NCBI GenBank assembly: GCA_003427395.1
Contig: BFEA01000567.1
Location: 796,990 to 827,745 of the forward strand
From: Chara braunii
Lineage: Eukaryota; Streptophyta; Charophyceae; Charales; Characeae
Direction of reading: 5' to 3'
Length of the DNA: 30,756 nt
In this document: one piece after another, positions 28,762 to 30,756 of the stretch
Numbering within the stretch: position 1 is the first letter of the stretch
Layout: every line of letters starts with the position of its first letter
The notes under the pieces: generated by a model
The model's database searches: none
Seen by the model: only the letters and a program-made list of their open reading frames with translations
What the model was told of the DNA's origin: nothing
Position numbers and translations under genes: made by a program

Positions 28762-29014
28762 TGCAGCGGTAGTGGACTCGTGTCGCGGCGACGGCACGAG
28801 AAAGATCCCGTCCTTGGATCGTCGAGAGCCCAATCTGAGGAATTGGTAGGAGAGAGCCTAGATGCCACCATGGATGACTTCCACATTCGCTCACACGGTA
28901 AGTGGCATAAAAGAGAGAGCTCCTCGTGTCGATCGATTAGAGAGATCGACACGTGTCATTGTTAACCAGCAAGCGGGAGCTTGCTGAAGATTGGAACCCC
29001 CTGGGCGTCACATA
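28762..29014 (+). other. 3' internal untranslated region with two perfect hairpins before the 3' LTR
   Basis: There is no coding frame of note. A 10-bp perfect stem, CGTGTCGATC with GATCGACACG (28925-28953, 9-base loop), is followed by a 7-bp stem, AGCAAGC with GCTTGCT (28968-28985, loop GGGA). The purine-rich GAAGATTGGAA at about 28986-28996 could be the polypurine primer site but is interrupted by TT. AACCCCCTG at 28995-29003 and GCGTCACATA at 29005-29014 recur beside the minus-strand LTR near 10650. Confidence 0.6.
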
Positions 29015-30756
29015 TGTGACGAACCACTTTCTGTAACGCGCGATTTTCTGCGCGGTTGCAATAAGGGGTCTTAAGTTTGGAAGGTTGGGCCAATCACGGG
29101 AGATCGGGATCGGTGGGAAATTGCATCAGTGTCCTTGCTTTTTCGTCTTTTTCGTCGCTTCTTTTCAAACGACTGGGTTCGGAGCTGGGTGTGTCCTCGG
29201 ATGGCCGGTGGATTGATTGGTCGGCTGGATGGCTGGCGTGCCATCGCGCGTGCGAGTAATAAATGTTGACGCCGTTTCTTTCGTTTCGGGTTCGATTTTT
29301 TGGGCGCGGACATCGCGCAGGAATTTGCTTCGTTCTTTTTGAAATTTTTTTTGAGTCTTTTTCGAATTTTGTCGAGCCCCGATGGCTCTTGGAATTTCGG
29401 ATTTTCCCTCTGAAATTTGTGCCTTTTGCTTCTTCGCATTAGATAGGAATTTAGGAATTTCGTAATTAGGATTTTTCCTGCCGCGCGACACCTTTTGTCT
29501 ACTCGCTTCTTCATGCGGCTGCAACGGTACTCTGATTAGTAGGCGCCCTTAATCGTGTGTGTAACTGTAATTTTGGGCGGGCGCCATTGTAACTATATCT
29601 TTCTTCTTGCACTTCGTCTTTCCCGCCCTCCTTCTCTTTCTTTTGCTACGTTTTTGTAAGCCGCAGTCTGCATGATCGGATCGATGCGTGGAGAGCGGCT
29701 ACGTCCCCCACGCCGCGATCAGACCATCCAGACGTAGGCGATTTCCTCCCCCTTCCCTTCTTCTAAGTCCTTGTAATTCCGTGTTCTTCGCGCATGCATG
29801 CACGCTATAAATTCCGGCTGCGCGATTAGTTAGTTCTCTTAACCAGCTGTCGGAAGCTTGGGGTTGCGCGATCAGGAAGGGTCGGCACACGAGCGAAGTA
29901 AGAGGTGAGTAAAGTAGGAGTCGGGCGACCCGACGAGCTGGTGCCAAACGCGCGGGGTTGACGCGGGCCACGATGGACTGTGGGCGCGGGCGAACCTGAC
30001 GGGTGCGGGAGGACTAAGCAGGGTGACGGCTTCGTGGGTTGGTGCGCGACGACAGACTGTCCGCATCGGAGAGAGAGAGAGAGAAAAAAAAGGGAGTTGA
30101 GGTTGATGGACGCAGAGTTGCTGTTTCTTTCGGCTTTTCTCCCTCCTGTCTGTGTATATAAATTTTGATTTCGGCTTTGGGCGATCTGTCCGATTTTCTA
30201 TTTTTCGGAATTTGGACTTGGTTTTCGCTCACGCTCGCCTTTGCGATTCTCATCTCGGATACATGATGCGTGTGTGTGATTGTTGAATGAATGGATGCCT
30301 GGATGTCTTGTTTTGCTGCTCATTTTCCATCTTTTGTCCCTGCTTACGTATTTGATGCACCCGCAAGTAGGATGGGAATTTTGCGCAAATAGGGATTCTG
30401 TTTTCATTTCTGCTTGTCTCTTGGCTGGGCCCTTGTGTTTGCGGCATGTTGCATACTCGAAAAGGACGAAGTGATTAGACGAACAGATGTCTGGCTTCGC
30501 GAACGCCGCGCGAGGACACGTGTAAACGCGATCTAAGTTCCGCGGTTACACGCATCCCCATGCGCCGGTTCGCCAACACAAAAGCTCCGCGGCGGAGCCA
30601 TCATCCCGTGCGAGCACGCGTGGCCTACACGTATTCACCCGAGGTGACCGCAACCCACATACACGACCTCGCCATGACACAATGACGCGATCCTGGAATT
30701 CCGACTCATCATACGACCCGGATTATTTCACCCCTTGGATAAACGAACTCCTAAGG
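29015..30756 (+). repeat. 3' LTR of the Ty3/gypsy element, partial (continues past the window)
   Basis: Bases 29015-29302 match 19316-19603, and 30477-30756 match 19604-19881. The intervening 1,174 bases are the segment missing from the 5' LTR and hold the TATA box at 29806 and a GA run near 30069. From the 5' LTR, about 670 more bases are expected before the LTR end. The full LTR would be about 2.4 kb, comparable to the minus-strand relative. Small frames inside are not supported as genes. Confidence 0.85.
29806..29812 (+). promoter_or_regulatory. TATA box of the plus-strand 3' LTR
   Basis: GCTATAAATTCCGGCTG at 29804-29820 matches the minus-strand motifs at 17650-17656 and 9716-9722. TTAGTTAGTTCTCTTAACC about 20-35 bases further is a plausible start region. 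The 5' LTR lost this segment. Confidence 0.6.

Larger units (their letters stand above)
19316..30756 (+). mobile_element. Ty3/gypsy LTR retrotransposon with PHD finger and three extra ORFs (defective, 3' LTR cut by window end)
   Basis: Order: 5' LTR (19316-20553), initiator-Met primer-binding site (20554-20566), gag with CCHC and protease (20707-22621), reverse transcriptase and RNase H (22612-24770), PHD finger plus integrase (24844-26596), ORF-A, ORF-B and ORF-C (26593-28761), a structured 3' leader (28762-29014) and a 3' LTR (29015 to beyond the window). RT before RNase H before integrase is the Ty3/gypsy order. Over the first about 290 bases the LTRs differ at roughly 24 positions by eye, so insertion is not recent. 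Internal frameshifts and stops make this copy non-autonomous. The internal part between PBS and 3' LTR is about 8.45 kb. Confidence 0.9.

Overview
This is a stretch of eukaryotic nuclear DNA built almost entirely of transposable elements. No bacterial operon and no host housekeeping gene is visible. The combination of a plant-type L1 LINE, a Mutator-like (MULE) transposase beside a Ulp1-type protease, and a large Ty3/gypsy element primed by initiator tRNA-Met points to the green plant lineage. A charophyte alga such as Chara would fit, but that assignment is inference and low confidence.

Layout: (1) 1-7972, minus strand: a decayed L1-type LINE. ORF1 (CCHC zinc knuckle) keeps one reading frame with four in-frame stops. 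ORF2 (endonuclease, reverse transcriptase, zf-RVT) carries stops and frameshifts. Its 3' end lies beyond the window. (2) About 7965-10634, minus strand: a long LTR (about 2.7 kb) related to the LTRs of the plus-strand Ty3/gypsy element at the right of the window. It abuts the start of LINE ORF1. (3) 10635-13370: gene-free, with a 350-bp foldback MITE at about 11963-12315. (4) 13371-15454, plus: a MULE transposase followed by a Ulp1/C48-like protease with one in-frame stop. (5) 15490-17340: low-complexity DNA: GC-rich palindromic DNA, a hairpin, three successive (GATT)n-(GT)n blocks, a 102-N gap and a (TTACCCC)n heptamer array. (6) 17339-18275, minus: a third fragment of the same LTR superfamily. 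A second foldback element follows at about 18618-18880. (7) 19316-30756 (window end), plus: a Ty3/gypsy retrotransposon with 5' LTR, PBS, gag-protease, RT-RNase H, integrase, three extra ORFs and a partial 3' LTR.

The most interesting object is the Ty3/gypsy element. A complete C4HC3 PHD-finger signature lies between RNase H and the integrase zinc finger. Three tightly packed extra ORFs (A, B, C) fill the usual env position: A overlaps the pol stop in an ATGA, B starts 8 nt after A, and C overlaps the end of B. The very long LTR also carries a reading frame whose translation is conserved in the independent minus-strand LTR. The copy is defective: the 5' LTR lacks about 1.17 kb including the TATA region, gag and pol have frameshifts and stops, and scattered single Ns suggest merging of several genomic copies. 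Intact relatives would therefore have to be found elsewhere in the genome.
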